Source: Amphibacillus cookii
Lineage (GTDB): Bacteria > Bacillota > Bacilli > Bacillales > Amphibacillaceae
Assembly (NCBI RefSeq): GCF_016908375.1
Contig: NZ_JAFBDS010000015.1
Coordinates: forward strand, 1 to 47,920
DNA: 47,920 nt
Direction: 5' to 3'
Below the pieces are notes generated by a model. That model was not told the DNA's origin. It was given only the letters and a program-made list of their open reading frames with translations, and did not search any database. Both the position numbers and the translations under genes were made by a program. Shown here piece by piece: positions 32,183 through 41,637 of the stretch (position 1 is the first letter of the stretch; each line of letters starts with the position of its first letter).

Positions 32183-33457
32183 TTATACTGGTTGTACTTC
32201 TGTCTCTAGCACGTTAGTTACACTTTTTTCAATAATAGCAAGTCCTTGATCCAAGCCTTGGTCGTCAATGGTTAAGGCAGGAAACAGTTTAAAGACTTCG
32301 TCATTCGGTCCAGCGGTTTCCATAATCAGCCCGTATTCAAAAGCTTTAGCAGCAATCTTTGCTGATAAGCCGTCAACTTCAGATGCGACACCAACCATTA
32401 ATCCACGTCCTCTTACTTCTCCTTTGAGTTCTGGATATTTTTCGACAAGCTGATGTAAGAAGTCATGTGTTTTGGCCGATTTCGCTTTAATATTATTTGT
32501 TAATTGATCGTCCTTCCAGTAATCAAGTGCTGCTGTTGCGGTTATAAAGGCATGATTATTGCCGCGAAAAGTTCCGTTATGTTCACCCGGTGCAAAGATA
32601 TCTATGTCAGGCCGAATTAATGTAGCGGCAAATGGTAAACCGTAACCACTTAAAGATTTAGACATACAAATAATATCGGGCTTAATTCCGGCAGGTTCAA
32701 AACTAAAGAATGATCCTGTACGCCCTACACCAGCCTGTACTTCATCGATGATTAGTAAAATACCCCACCGTTTACATAACACTTCAATTTTCTTAATCCA
32801 ACTAAGACTAGCAGCATTAATACCGCCTTCTCCTTGAACGGTTTCTAAAATCATAGCAGCTGGTATGGCTACGCCACTTCCATTATCCTCTAAGAATCGC
32901 TCGATATAGTCAATGGAATCTTGATCATCTACATAATTATCATAAGGCATTGTCACCACATTTTGTAATGGGATACCGGCACCTTTACGCTTCATTGCAT
33001 TTCCTGTGACGGATAATGAACCGATGGTCATACCATGAAATCCATTAGTGAAACTAATGACATCTGTTCGTCCTGTGACTTTTCTTGCTAATTTCAAAGC
33101 GCTCTCTACGGTGTTCGTTCCAGTGGGTCCAGGAAACATAATTTTATAATTCATATCTCGAGGTTTCAAAATAATATCATTAAAAGCTTTCAGAAAAGTT
33201 GCCTTGGCATCTGAAGCCATGTCTAATGAATGGGTAATACCGTCACTAACAATATAATCAATGAGTTTTTGCTTCATGTGTTCATCATTATGACCATAAT
33301 TAAGTGCTCCAGCGCCTGAGAAGAAGTCAATATATTCCTGTCCAGAATTATCCCACATTTTATAGCCTTTTGTTTTTGTAAAGATAGTTGGAAAATTTCT
33401 AACATAACTACGTACTTCTGACTCTAAATTTTCAAACACTTTCATATCTTCTGACAT
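32183..33457 (-). CDS. ectB: Diaminobutyrate-2-oxoglutarate transaminase
   Basis: Converts aspartate semialdehyde plus glutamate to 2,4-diaminobutyrate. A PLP class III aminotransferase of 424 residues with [64 protein letters not shown] and the PLP lysine in [14 protein letters not shown]. Three in-frame ATGs compete (33463, 33457, 33445); AGGGGG is 8 nt before the one at 33457, so that is chosen. Its start overlaps the end of ectA. No aspartokinase, ectD or EctR gene accompanies the operon. Confidence 0.95.
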   Translation of the reverse strand: MSEDMKVFENLESEVRSYVRNFPTIFTKTKGYKMWDNSGQEYIDFFSGAGALNYGHNDEHMKQKLIDYIVSDGITHSLDMASDAKATFLKAFNDIILKPRDMNYKIMFPGPTGTNTVESALKLARKVTGRTDVISFTNGFHGMTIGSLSVTGNAMKRKGAGIPLQNVVTMPYDNYVDDQDSIDYIERFLEDNGSGVAIPAAMILETVQGEGGINAASLSWIKKIEVLCKRWGILLIIDEVQAGVGRTGSFFSFEPAGIKPDIICMSKSLSGYGLPFAATLIRPDIDIFAPGEHNGTFRGNNHAFITATAALDYWKDDQLTNNIKAKSAKTHDFLHQLVEKYPELKGEVRGRGLMVGVASEVDGLSAKIAAKAFEYGLIMETAGPNDEVFKLFPALTIDDQGLDQGLAIIEKSVTNVLETEVQPV

Positions 33458-33974
33458 TTTCATTGCCCCCTAAGTCATTGTTATTCTCTTTTATCGGTCC
33501 AATTCTAAATTTGAGTTCTTCCTCATACTCGCTGTTCGGGAATAAGTCTTCTGTAAAAAAGGATTGAATATTGCAAACGGCTTGGTGGTGATATGCAAAC
33601 TTTTTAAATAAAGCTTGTGATGTTTTGTTAGAAGGTGTGATTGTAGCTTCAATATAGTAAACACCTTTGTCTCTTACTTGATCCATTAAGGTTGTTAATA
33701 GAGAAGAACCTATTCCTTTCCCGCTATATTTTGGATCAACTCCAATTTGCCAGACGAATACAGTGTCGGGTTGTTTAGGAGGGATAAATCCAGTAATGAG
33801 ACCAATTACTTGCTGATCAATTTTAGCCACTACACACGTATCGGTGAAATAATGGCTCATCATAATGTATTTGTATGCAGAATTATCATCGAGTGTTGTT
33901 TGATTGACAAGCCTCCACATTTGTTTACCATCATCTGGGTTGGGAGACGAAAATTCGATCTTTTGATTAATCAT
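33432..33974 (-). CDS. ectA: Diaminobutyrate acetyltransferase
   Basis: Acetylates 2,4-diaminobutyrate on the gamma amino group. A 180-residue GNAT enzyme with the acetyl-CoA loop [15 protein letters not shown] (about residues 94-108) and substrate segments [13 protein letters not shown] and [21 protein letters not shown] lies about 8 nt before the ATG. It is the first gene of the compatible-solute operon and overlaps ectB by 26 nt. Confidence 0.95.
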   Translation of the reverse strand: MINQKIEFSSPNPDDGKQMWRLVNQTTLDDNSAYKYIMMSHYFTDTCVVAKIDQQVIGLITGFIPPKQPDTVFVWQIGVDPKYSGKGIGSSLLTTLMDQVRDKGVYYIEATITPSNKTSQALFKKFAYHHQAVCNIQSFFTEDLFPNSEYEEELKFRIGPIKENNNDLGGNENVRRYESV

Positions 33975-34026
33975 GATCTACTCCTTTCTTTGTCAGATAT
34001 CATAACAAACTCACACGTTAATTATC

Positions 34027-34056
34027 ATAATACGAAACACAGATTAGCTCAAACAA
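34027..34056 (-). promoter_or_regulatory. Candidate ectA promoter
   Basis: On the minus strand TTGTTT (34056-34051), 18 nt and TATTAT (34032-34027), about 53 nt before the ectA start. A sigma-A-type match; a second AT-rich TATGAT lies closer to the gene. The rest of 33975-34268 holds no gene. Confidence 0.4.
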
Positions 34057-34268
34057 GATTAAACTTGATAATGAAGTGTTATTAATGATAAAACATGATG
34101 ATTACCATTGATTAAGCATATAGTTAGGATTTCGGCTAAATCATTAAAGATTCTCGTATTTATGGAAAATTTGGTTACTTTACCGTTTTCATCTTGTAAA
34201 ATACTCGAATATTTCAGATAATTAAGTAATAATACGAATAAGAATGATTACTGGAGTGATTAATAAAG

Positions 34269-35042
34269 ATGATTTATTTAGAGGATGTTGGCTTATTAAG
34301 AGAAGGGAAATGGATATTAGAGGATATAAACTGGTCAGTAAAAAAAGGTGAGCATTGGGCGATACTAGGGTTAAATGGTGCGGGTAAAACGGCATTGTTA
34401 CATATGTTAAGTGCATACTATTTTCCTACAGCGGGTGTTATGAAAGTGCTTGATCGCTGTTTTGGTAAAGACACACTCGGTGAAGAATTAAGGCGGGATA
34501 TTGGTCTTGTCTCGCAGACCCTCCAATCAAGATTTTATGAGAGTGATAGTGCTTATCAAATTGTATTAAGTGGAGGATTTGCCTCAATTGGCTTATATGA
34601 GACACCGACAGATAAGATGCGAGAGCGAGCAAAGCAATTATTAAAACAGTTAGGGTGTTTTGATTACGCGAACCGATCTTTCTACACGTTGTCTCAAGGT
34701 GAACGTCAACGTGTCATGATTGCCCGAGCATTAATGGATGAGCCTAAATTACTTATTTTAGATGAGCCAACCAACGGTTTAGATTTTTTGGCGAAGGAAC
34801 AATTACTTGAGGCGGTCGATCAAATTGCCTCTATGGACCGCGCACCAACTATTCTTTACGTGACGCATCACGTTGATGAAATCATACCGATCTTCACAAA
34901 CACTTTAATGTTAAGGGAGGGGAAAGTATTTCATAGTGGTCTAACGAAACAATTGGTAACGGCCCCTGTTTTAAGTGCCTTTTTTAATACGGAAGTTGTC
35001 GTGTCAGAGCTAAATAATCGTGTGCAAATTTGGAAAAAGTAA
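34269..35042 (+). CDS. Orphan ABC ATPase (YlmA/ModF-like)
   Basis: A 257-residue single ATP-binding protein with Walker A AILGLNGAGKTALLHM (about 31-46), signature LSQGERQRVMIARAL, Walker B LLILDEPTNGLDF and switch YVTHHVDEI. It resembles the YlmA/ModF-type ATPases that are found without a permease. No permease or binding protein lies nearby, so the membrane partner is unknown or absent. The start is distant (10 nt) from GGAGTG. It is divergent from ectA. Confidence 0.85.
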   Translation: MIYLEDVGLLREGKWILEDINWSVKKGEHWAILGLNGAGKTALLHMLSAYYFPTAGVMKVLDRCFGKDTLGEELRRDIGLVSQTLQSRFYESDSAYQIVLSGGFASIGLYETPTDKMRERAKQLLKQLGCFDYANRSFYTLSQGERQRVMIARALMDEPKLLILDEPTNGLDFLAKEQLLEAVDQIASMDRAPTILYVTHHVDEIIPIFTNTLMLREGKVFHSGLTKQLVTAPVLSAFFNTEVVVSELNNRVQIWKK

Positions 35043-35117
35043 TCAAATGCTTTGTCACGTCATACCTGTCTTGCATAAACTAACTAAAAAGAGGGAAAGA
35101 AAGGCAGGTGGACTAAT

Positions 35118-35468
35118 GTGGTGACAGGTTTTGAGTTCTTCCTAGTTATTATCGCTACCTTTCGCTTGATGCGTTTGCTTCGTTATGATTTTATTTCGAG
35201 TAAATTAAGAAACTATTTACTTGAGGAGCGGGAACAACCGCTAGGAGAAGATCATATAGAGGTCACCATAAAGGGGAGAGGGACAGGAGCTCGTTATTTT
35301 TTTGGTGAGCTTTATGCCTGTCATTGGTGTGTTTCAATATGGTCAGCTATCTTTTTATTAGTGGGTTTATATTATTTCCCCGCTTTTTTTCAATGGCTAA
35401 TCACTATTTTAAGTATAGCAGGGCTAGCGAGCTATCTTCAATTTATCGTTGAATATCTGGATCGTTAA
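35118..35468 (+). CDS. DUF1360-type small membrane protein
   Basis: A 116-residue protein with hydrophobic segments at about 5-20, 60-85 and 90-110. The feature ACHWCVSIWSAIF, a Cys-x-x-Cys at the start of a helix, together with the N-terminal RLMRLLRYD, matches the DUF1360 group (B. subtilis YngL) found in spore-forming Bacilli. GTG codons at 35118 and 35121 are both possible starts after AGGTGG. Function is unknown. Confidence 0.65.
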   Translation: MVTGFEFFLVIIATFRLMRLLRYDFISSKLRNYLLEEREQPLGEDHIEVTIKGRGTGARYFFGELYACHWCVSIWSAIFLLVGLYYFPAFFQWLITILSIAGLASYLQFIVEYLDR

Positions 35469-35510
35469 TGAGGTCTATTCAACTTAAAACAATAAACATA
35501 CGGTTATAGA

Positions 35511-35546
35511 AGCGCATTCGCTAGAAAGGTAAGCGAATGCGTTTTT
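35511..35546 (+). terminator. Terminator of the DUF1360-type gene
   Basis: CGCATTCGCT (35513-35522) pairs perfectly with AGCGAATGCG (35532-35541), followed by five T. Confidence 0.8.
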
Positions 35547-35556
35547 AAAAAGGATG

Positions 35557-35580
35557 ATAAAATGAACCTTCAATCCGTGG
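35557..35580 (-). repeat. End fragment of the dispersed repeat (copy F)
   Basis: ATAAAATGAACCTTCAATC followed by CGTGG is the right end of the family on the minus strand, cut off at once and joined to an unrelated GC-rich element. Confidence 0.5.
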
Positions 35581-35584
35581 GCGT

Positions 35585-35725
35585 GGCTTGAGCTAACTTT
35601 GCCCAGTCAAAACCACTTGAGGAGTGATCTTTGCGACTCAAGTTAGCTGAAGCCATCCCCGCGAAAAGAGAATCCGTTGTTTTTCGGAACGAAATAACGT
35701 GCAAAACGTATGAGAAGGTCGCATG
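35585..35725. repeat. Second GC-rich structured element
   Basis: GGCTTGAGCTAACTT (35585-35599) pairs with AAGTTAGCTGAAGCC (35640-35654), one mismatch, around a 40-nt loop; then follow CCCCGCGAAAAGAG and CGGAACGAAATAACG. The composition and the final CGGAACGAAATAACG resemble intergenic repeats of other Bacillaceae. It is distinct from the TTTATCACAG family. Confidence 0.4.
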
Positions 35726-35801
35726 CGGCTCATCCATGCAGAAGTAAAGTCAACGCGCCTATTGAATACCGAGTCTATTGAACACGATTAAGGTTAAATG
35801 A

Positions 35802-35915
35802 TTATTTCAGTGTGCGAAAGTTGAGTGGTTTATTTTTTATGACTTTTTTTTTGCCGCATCCACATCCTCCTGATCGTTTGACAGGTGTTGCTTTGATCAC
35901 TCTTCTCTTTGCCAT
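35802..35915 (-). CDS. Tiny basic cysteine-containing protein (37 aa)
   Basis: GGAGGGG lies 5 nt before the ATG at 35915. The product is MAKRRVIKATPVKRSGGCGC followed by GKKKVIKNKPLNFRTLK: 13 Lys/Arg and a GGCGCGKKK turn with two cysteines. This kind of small basic Cys-Gly protein is known among spore and nucleic-acid-binding proteins, but I cannot place it. A nine-A run at the Lys triplet makes the frame prone to slippage. A TATAAT box inside a palindrome (35929-35960) precedes it. Confidence 0.55.
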   Translation of the reverse strand: MAKRRVIKATPVKRSGGCGCGKKKVIKNKPLNFRTLK

Positions 35916-35928
35916 CTTTTCCCCTCCC

Positions 35929-35960
35929 TTAAACGTAACATACTATTATAATACGTTTAA
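35929..35960 (-). promoter_or_regulatory. Promoter core inside a TTAAACGTA palindrome
   Basis: TTAAACGTA (35929-35937) and TACGTTTAA (35952-35960) form a perfect 9-bp inverted repeat with a 14-nt spacer that contains TATAAT on the minus strand, directly before the 37-residue gene. This is a likely operator of an unidentified regulator. Confidence 0.45.
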
Positions 35961-36002
35961 GTTCGGATATTGGTATGGGGAGGCGCACATGAGATTTTCA
36001 AG

Positions 36003-36854
36003 CTAATGATGTGTTATGCCAAATAAGTCTCTTAACTTTCTCAATATAAGATGAAAGGGTTTCTCTATCTTTATTTTTTCTTCAGTAAATGATTCTTGGT
36101 CAATATTAGTCTGAGTGGGTTCGTTTTCAGTAGTAGGTTCCGGCGCTTCAGGCTGAGCAATTTGTTGACTGGGTTCCTGATTATTGCTTTGGTTTAGAGG
36201 TTTTTCGATAGGATAATCTTCTAAGATTTTTTTCATTTGTTTTTCTTTTAGCTTTTCTAAGACTTTCTTTTTATTATAGTAAAATCTTGGTGTAGTTACG
36301 GCTTGATTTTGTTGTTCTTTTTTTATAGGTAATAGGTAGGCGTTTTGATAAGATTGAAGATCTTGAAAGTTAAAAAGTTTAGGCGTCTCTTTGTTACCAT
36401 TCCCCTCGTTATCAATTATTTCATCATGATTAACAGGGTGAGTTGCTTCCTCAGTTGAATCGGTCTTTTTTTCGGTTGTTTCAAACATAATCCACTCCAC
36501 CTCCTTTAAATGGGATTCTAAATCAGAATGCGACAGGATCGTGATTAACTGATTAAATGCCTTTATATGAAATATTAACGAATCAATAACATGAGATTCA
36601 ATTATTTCTTTCGTTATTAAGGATTCTTTTTCTTTCAATGTATCTTGTAAACTGTTCATCTTATTTTCTTGCTTATTCAGCTGCTCAACGAGTTGTGTAT
36701 TTTTCTCGATTTGTTGATTAAGTGCTTTAACGACCTCATGATATTTGTGTTGGAGTGTACTATATGCATGGCTCAAATCATTTGCTTGATAACTTCTAAT
36801 TATTTTTTGATAGCGCTCCTTTAAAGTAGGCCAATCCTCATTTACATCTTTCAC
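36003..36854 (-). CDS. Coiled-coil protein of unknown function (283 aa)
   Basis: Not recognised. The first 110 residues are predicted coiled coil (LQHKYHEVVKALNQQIEKNT and following). The middle and end are low-complexity and charged, rich in Glu, Gln, Asn, Thr and Pro (for example EPSQQIAQPEAPEPTTENEP). There are no cysteines, signal peptide or membrane helix. It uses a GTG start after GAGGTG. Upstream, CACC, about 15-16 nt and CATATATTA fit the sigma-K pattern (mACm, then CATAnnnTA), which would make it a late sporulation gene; AT-rich DNA gives such matches by chance. Confidence 0.6.
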   Translation of the reverse strand: MKDVNEDWPTLKERYQKIIRSYQANDLSHAYSTLQHKYHEVVKALNQQIEKNTQLVEQLNKQENKMNSLQDTLKEKESLITKEIIESHVIDSLIFHIKAFNQLITILSHSDLESHLKEVEWIMFETTEKKTDSTEEATHPVNHDEIIDNEGNGNKETPKLFNFQDLQSYQNAYLLPIKKEQQNQAVTTPRFYYNKKKVLEKLKEKQMKKILEDYPIEKPLNQSNNQEPSQQIAQPEAPEPTTENEPTQTNIDQESFTEEKIKIEKPFHLILRKLRDLFGITHH

Positions 36855-37052
36855 TTTTATTCACCTCGGGCATTAGCATACATTATAATATATGCATGTT
36901 TTTAGCTTAGGTGTTTCATAAAGTTGAATAATGGTGAACAGATGCCCATTTTGAATAAAATGACCTGAAAATAGACTATCGCACAGAGCATAATAAGGTT
37001 ATACACATATTTTGTTATTGAAATAAAAATAATCAGTAAAGGAGTAGAGCAT

Positions 37053-37742
37053 ATGTTAAATCGACCACCGCATCCCGAAGAAGAATTGCTTTGCTTTAAT
37101 GCGGAGAAGGTTTATGACTGGGTTATTCTTCAAGAAACAGTAAATCAAAATGTACCAGCAGCTGATATCGGTGCCCTTGCTATTGATCCTTGTGGGCCAA
37201 CCGTTAGCAATTTAGCAGTAAGATGCTATTTAATAGATCCAGCCACCGGAAATCCACTGCCACAAAATGCGGAAATTACTGTCGTTGAAACGGCGGATAG
37301 ACAAGATCGCGAATTTATAATTGATGGTGTAGTAGTAGAATTGCAACGTGTTAGCTTTGAAAAGACATTATCGCTAGTTGTTGAATTTACTGGTTTTGAC
37401 GGAACCACCCCATTTTTAGAAATATCTGATCCGATCGAGATTGAGATTCCTGAATCTGTTTTCTTATGTGCGCCAGAAGGTACACGGCTCGTTGTTCGGA
37501 TTTCAGATGTAACCTGTAGTGCAACTGTAAACTGTGTTGCAACCGCATTAGAGAGTGTAGATATTTCTTTAAATGTATGCCAAAGCGTTCAATCTGTTGC
37601 AGATGTTACATTAGAATTAGAAGCAAGTTTCTGTGAGCCGCGTGATCTGTTAGCTGTTGATGAATGTCCGACCCCGGTTGTTCCACCACAATGTCCGGTT
37701 GTTTTTCCTGGGACATCGAAACCTTGTCCGCCTAAGAAATAG
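37053..37742 (+). CDS. Cysteine-rich beta-type surface protein, possibly spore coat
   Basis: A 229-residue protein without a signal peptide or membrane helix. It starts with LLCFNAEKVYDWVILQETV, a C-x4-KVYDW arrangement that I associate with some Bacillaceae spore-surface proteins, and continues with alternating hydrophobic residues typical of beta sheets. About a dozen cysteines are spread through it, and the tail is a Pro/Cys repeat (CPTPVVPPQCP, KPCPPKK). Disulfide cross-linking in a coat or exosporium-like layer is plausible. GGAG precedes the ATG by 9 nt, and a terminator follows. Confidence 0.55.
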   Translation: MLNRPPHPEEELLCFNAEKVYDWVILQETVNQNVPAADIGALAIDPCGPTVSNLAVRCYLIDPATGNPLPQNAEITVVETADRQDREFIIDGVVVELQRVSFEKTLSLVVEFTGFDGTTPFLEISDPIEIEIPESVFLCAPEGTRLVVRISDVTCSATVNCVATALESVDISLNVCQSVQSVADVTLELEASFCEPRDLLAVDECPTPVVPPQCPVVFPGTSKPCPPKK

Positions 37743-37753
37743 GTGAATTATTT

Positions 37754-37790
37754 GAGTTATTTTCATAAAAAGTGAAAATAGCTCTTTTTT
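37754..37790 (+). terminator. Terminator of the cysteine-rich protein gene
   Basis: GAGTTATTTTCAT (from 37754) pairs with the AGTGAAAATAGCTC arm, followed by seven T that run into repeat copy G. Confidence 0.75.
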
Positions 37791-37930
37791 TATCAAAGAT
37801 AACCGTCCGTAACCGCCCACCCCAAAATAGATGGTAGAGGTAAATTTATTTTGGTGGGCGTTAACGGCCGCTAATGTCCTGATTCATTCAAATAACCATC
37901 TGTGGAAAAGGACGTGAAGTTTCGTTTTAT
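37789..37930 (+). repeat. Dispersed two-module repeat, copy G
   Basis: TTTATCAAAGATAACCG, the loop CCAAAATAGATGGTAGAG, the arm GGTGGGCGTTAACGGCCGC, then CTGATTCATTCAAATAACC and the end TTTCGTTTTAT. In this copy the left stem (CCGCCCACCCCAAAA with TTTTGGTGGGCG) is very regular. No gene lies between it and 38117. Confidence 0.85.
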
Positions 37931-38117
37931 ATGTAAATAAAAAAGCGGATAGCGAGAAAGTTGAAAATTTCAATCCCGAAGAATGGTAAACACATTAACA
38001 CGGATAACTTAAAAGGGTAAGGACAAGTTGTGCCTTTTAAATTACTGATCTGAATAGAGGTAAAAGCATTCATAATTAAAGTCATTCAACTATAAAATGT
38101 AATGGGGGTGTATAACA

Positions 38118-38663
38118 GTGGTATCATGGTTGGAAGTAAAGGGGAAACTAGAAGCTTTGGATCGTAGTTGGCAGGAGCTTTATGAAAAAGCATCAGATCA
38201 TTCTAGTCAAAATGCTAGTTTAAATAAAGTTATCTCTTTTTTGGCTTCGTCAATTGATATATCAAATCAAAGCGACGAATGGTCTTGTATAAATATGAGT
38301 TATCATATACTTAATGGGACAGTCAAACCACTAGAAAACTTATTGATTTGCGTTAGGATAGATGCGTCTGTTCGTTATCAAATATCTGGAAAATACTTAT
38401 TAGCTACGGATAGGGGAGGACAGCAAAAAATCAAAGCCAACTGGAAGCTCTTAGAAGATCATCATAATGAGGACGGCGAATATTGGTTTAGCTATTTGGG
38501 TGAGAAAGTTAATCGAGCAGATCGAGCTGAACCTTTACCTTTAACATTGACTTGGCCGGCTAAAGAGAAATATAGATTTAAAATAGATGCTTTCTATTAT
38601 AGTAATAGGGATGAAGAAGGTTTACCAGTTGATAATCCTTTGTTACTAAATGTGACGAGTTAG
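38118..38663 (+). CDS. Unknown soluble protein (181 aa)
   Basis: Not recognised. It has an N-terminal helical part (about 1-55) and a C-terminal part rich in beta pattern with many aromatic residues (NMSYHILNGTVKPLENLL, YWFSYLGEKV). It has two cysteines, no signal peptide and no membrane segment. GTG start after GGGGGTG. The next gene starts 10 nt later, so they are an operon, and it may belong with the neighbouring cysteine-rich and coiled-coil genes. Confidence 0.6.
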   Translation: MVSWLEVKGKLEALDRSWQELYEKASDHSSQNASLNKVISFLASSIDISNQSDEWSCINMSYHILNGTVKPLENLLICVRIDASVRYQISGKYLLATDRGGQQKIKANWKLLEDHHNEDGEYWFSYLGEKVNRADRAEPLPLTLTWPAKEKYRFKIDAFYYSNRDEEGLPVDNPLLLNVTS

Positions 38664-38673
38664 GGGGTAGGTA

Positions 38674-38922
38674 ATGTTTACAGAAAATATGTTGCAGCAG
38701 TTAGCAGTCGATCTAGAGGCTGCTATAGTAGGAGAAGAGCCTCAAAATAAATGGGTGAGCTATTTATTATGGCTGCTGCTGAAAAGTAGTCAAGAAGGTT
38801 TAGTCTTATCAGAAGATTCACAGCTTCCTAGTGATATAAATCAGTATTTAGATGACCTGATTAGTCGTAATGTAAACCGATTGCAGCAACTAGAACAAAA
38901 AGAGAAGTCCTTCGTCAACTAA
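38674..38922 (+). CDS. Unknown small helical protein (82 aa)
   Basis: Not recognised. Mostly helical and acidic, with a Trp-rich stretch (KWVSYLLWLLLKSSQEG) that is amphipathic rather than a clear membrane helix. It is translated from GGGGGTAGG just after the 181-residue gene. The stop codon lies inside the terminator stem. Confidence 0.55.
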   Translation: MFTENMLQQLAVDLEAAIVGEEPQNKWVSYLLWLLLKSSQEGLVLSEDSQLPSDINQYLDDLISRNVNRLQQLEQKEKSFVN

Positions 38923-38935
38923 AACGAAGGACTTC
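38904..38935. terminator. Terminator between the unknown operon and adhE
   Basis: GAAGTCCTTCG (38904-38914) pairs perfectly with CGAAGGACTTC (38925-38935), overlapping the end of the 82-residue gene. It serves convergent adhE as well. Confidence 0.7.
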
Positions 38936-38969
38936 TTGGTATATAAATATTAAAATAGGGGAGTGAAAG

Positions 38970-41576
38970 TTAACCTTTAAATGTGTTGCGATAAACTTCA
39001 GCTAGTTCAGTTACTAGTGGCAACTTCGGATTAGCTGTTGTACATTGATCTTCAAAGGCACGGTCTGCTAAATAATCAACTTTAGCTTCAAAATCTTTTT
39101 TGCTAACACCATTTTCAGCAATACTCATTGGGATATTAAGTTCTTTAGCTAGTTTGTAAATGGCATTGACTAAGCTTTCAACACCTTCTTCAGTCGTCTT
39201 AGCAGGTAAGTCTAAAGCTTTTGCGATTTCAGCATAACGCTGGTCCGCAATAAAGTGCTCATATTTAGGGAATGAAACAAATTTACTTGGCTTTTTAGCG
39301 TTGTAGCGAATAACGTGTGGCATTAGAATTGCATTCGCACGACCGTGAGCGATATGGAACTCTGCACCTAGTTTATGTGCCAAGCTGTGATTAATACCTA
39401 AGAAAGCATTAGCGAATGCCATCCCTGCAATCGTAGATGCATTATGCATTTTTTCGCGTGCAACTTCATCATTACCATTGTGATAAGCTTTTGGTAAGTA
39501 TTCGAATACAAGTTGAATCGCTTTAATGGCTAAACCATCCGTGTAATCATTAGCCATATTTGAAACATAAGCTTCAATCGCATGTGTCAGTACATCCATC
39601 CCAGTGTCGGCTGTAACTACTTTTGGTACAGTCATTACAAATTGCGGGTCAATGATTGCCACATCAGGTGTTAACTCATAATCAGCTAATGGATATTTTA
39701 CATTTTGTTGCTTATCTGTAATTACTGAGAATGAAGTAACTTCAGAGCCAGTACCAGATGTTGTTGGGATCGCAACAAATTGTGCTTTTTGTCCTAATTC
39801 AGGATATTTATAAACACGTTTACGAATATCTAAGAATTTTTGTTTAAGACCGTTAAAGTCAGTGTCTGGATGTTCGTGGAATAGCCACATTCCTTTAGCC
39901 GCATCCATTGCTGAACCGCCACCAAGAGCAATAATAACATCAGGATTGAATGCATTCATTGCTTCTGCTCCACGCATAACCGTTTCTTTCGATGGATCTG
40001 GTTCTACGTCAGAGAAAATTTCGCAGTGTACGTAGTCAGAGCGTTTGCGTAAGTGGTAGAGAACTTTATCGACATAACCAAGTTTAACCATCATAGGATC
40101 AGTAACGATAAAAGCTTTTGTGATATTAGGCATTTTCGCTAAATATTGAACTGAATTTTTTTCGAAATAAACTTTTGGTGGAACTTTAAACCATTGCATA
40201 TTATTATTCCTTCTCGCCATTTTTTTAACATTAATTAAGTGCATAGCACCAACGTTTGTAGATACTGAGTTACCGCCATAAGAACCACAACCTAATGTTA
40301 ATGACGGAATATAAGCATTGTAAATGTCCCCGATCGCCCCTTGAGAAGATGGAGCATTTGTGATCAGACGACCAGCTTTCATTCGTGCACCAAATGCATC
40401 AATTACCTCTTGATCATTTGCGTGGATGACTGCTGAGTGCCCTAAACCGCCAAATTCAAGCATTTCTTCAGCGCGTTGTAAACCTTCTTCTGCATTATTT
40501 ACTTTAAATGCTGCTAAGACTGGGCTTAATTTCTCGCGTGAAAGTGGATGATCCGGTCCAACACCAGTTAGTTCTGCAATTAGAATTTTTGTATCTTCAG
40601 GTACTTTAACGCCTGCCATCTCAGCAATCTTCACTGGTTTCATACCAACGATTTTTGGGTTAACCGCGCAAGTATCTTCATTAATAACAAGCTTTTCAAC
40701 TTTCGTTTTTTCAGCTGCTGTTAAGAAGTGACAGTTGTTATCAATCATTTCTTGTTTTACTTGATCATAGATTTCTTTATCAACGATCATTGCTTGTTCT
40801 GATGCACAGATCATTCCATTATCGAACGTTTTAGATAAAATAAGGTCATTGACAGCTCTTTTGACATTGGCTGATTTATTGATATAGCAAGGAACGTTAC
40901 CTGCACCTACACCAAGCGCTGGTTTACCAGAGCTATATGCTGACTTAACCATTCCTGGTCCGCCTGTAGCCAATATTGTTGCTATCTGAGGGTGTTTCAT
41001 TAATGCTTGTGTACCTTCAATTGAAGGTTTTTCAACCCATTGAATACAGTGTTCTGGAGCCCCTGCTTTAACTGCAGCTTCATATAGAATACGTGCTGCT
41101 TCAGAGCTACATTTCTGTGCGGATGGGTGGAATGCAAAGATGATTGGGTTACCTGTTTTAATTGAAATGATAGATTTGAACATGGTCGTAGATGTTGGAT
41201 TAGTTACAGGTGTTACACCGGCAACAACACCAATCGGTTCAGCAATTTCTACGATGCCTTCATGTTCATTTTCACTGATGACACCAATTGTTTTATCATA
41301 TTTTACGTTGTGATAAACATATTCAGTAGCAAAGATGTTTTTAATAATTTTATCTTCATATACACCTCGTCCGGTTTCTTCAACTGCTAATTTTGCTAGA
41401 TACATATGTTTATCTAGACCAGCTAATGCCATCTCTTTAATAATGTCATTAACTTGTTCTTGAGTTAATTTTTTCATTTCCTTTAAAGCTTTTTGAGCGT
41501 TATTTGCTAACGCATCGATGCTTTCTTCTACACTAGGTTCTTTTACTTCATTTTTCTTTTCAACTTTTGTGACCAT
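38970..41576 (-). CDS. adhE: Bifunctional acetaldehyde-CoA/alcohol dehydrogenase
   Basis: Reduces acetyl-CoA to acetaldehyde and then ethanol with two NADH, the main electron sink beside formate. A 868-residue fusion: residues 1 to about 440 are an aldehyde dehydrogenase with the catalytic Cys in [13 protein letters not shown]; after a linker the C-terminal iron-type alcohol dehydrogenase has [13 protein letters not shown] and the metal-binding [19 protein letters not shown]. Full length with no lesions. AGGAGGG precedes the ATG. A small unknown gene lies just upstream on the same strand, and the promoter region carries FNR/Rex- and cre-like sites. Confidence 0.96.
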   Translation of the reverse strand: MVTKVEKKNEVKEPSVEESIDALANNAQKALKEMKKLTQEQVNDIIKEMALAGLDKHMYLAKLAVEETGRGVYEDKIIKNIFATEYVYHNVKYDKTIGVISENEHEGIVEIAEPIGVVAGVTPVTNPTSTTMFKSIISIKTGNPIIFAFHPSAQKCSSEAARILYEAAVKAGAPEHCIQWVEKPSIEGTQALMKHPQIATILATGGPGMVKSAYSSGKPALGVGAGNVPCYINKSANVKRAVNDLILSKTFDNGMICASEQAMIVDKEIYDQVKQEMIDNNCHFLTAAEKTKVEKLVINEDTCAVNPKIVGMKPVKIAEMAGVKVPEDTKILIAELTGVGPDHPLSREKLSPVLAAFKVNNAEEGLQRAEEMLEFGGLGHSAVIHANDQEVIDAFGARMKAGRLITNAPSSQGAIGDIYNAYIPSLTLGCGSYGGNSVSTNVGAMHLINVKKMARRNNNMQWFKVPPKVYFEKNSVQYLAKMPNITKAFIVTDPMMVKLGYVDKVLYHLRKRSDYVHCEIFSDVEPDPSKETVMRGAEAMNAFNPDVIIALGGGSAMDAAKGMWLFHEHPDTDFNGLKQKFLDIRKRVYKYPELGQKAQFVAIPTTSGTGSEVTSFSVITDKQQNVKYPLADYELTPDVAIIDPQFVMTVPKVVTADTGMDVLTHAIEAYVSNMANDYTDGLAIKAIQLVFEYLPKAYHNGNDEVAREKMHNASTIAGMAFANAFLGINHSLAHKLGAEFHIAHGRANAILMPHVIRYNAKKPSKFVSFPKYEHFIADQRYAEIAKALDLPAKTTEEGVESLVNAIYKLAKELNIPMSIAENGVSKKDFEAKVDYLADRAFEDQCTTANPKLPLVTELAEVYRNTFKG

Positions 41577-41637
41577 AGGTTTTCCCTCCTAATAATTTAT
41601 GTGAAATAATGAGCAAACAAGCTTAAAAAAATAACAC

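Larger units (their letters stand above)
35469..35801. other. Intergenic region with terminator, repeat fragment and long hairpin
   Basis: No gene is seen. From left to right it holds a terminator (35511-35546), an end fragment of the dispersed repeat (35557-35580) and a GC-richer structured element (35585-35725). Confidence 0.6.

Noticed and set aside
35812-36006. 64-residue plus-strand frame
   Set aside because: It runs antisense to the 37-residue gene and its palindromic promoter and has no ribosome site; the minus-strand reading is better supported.
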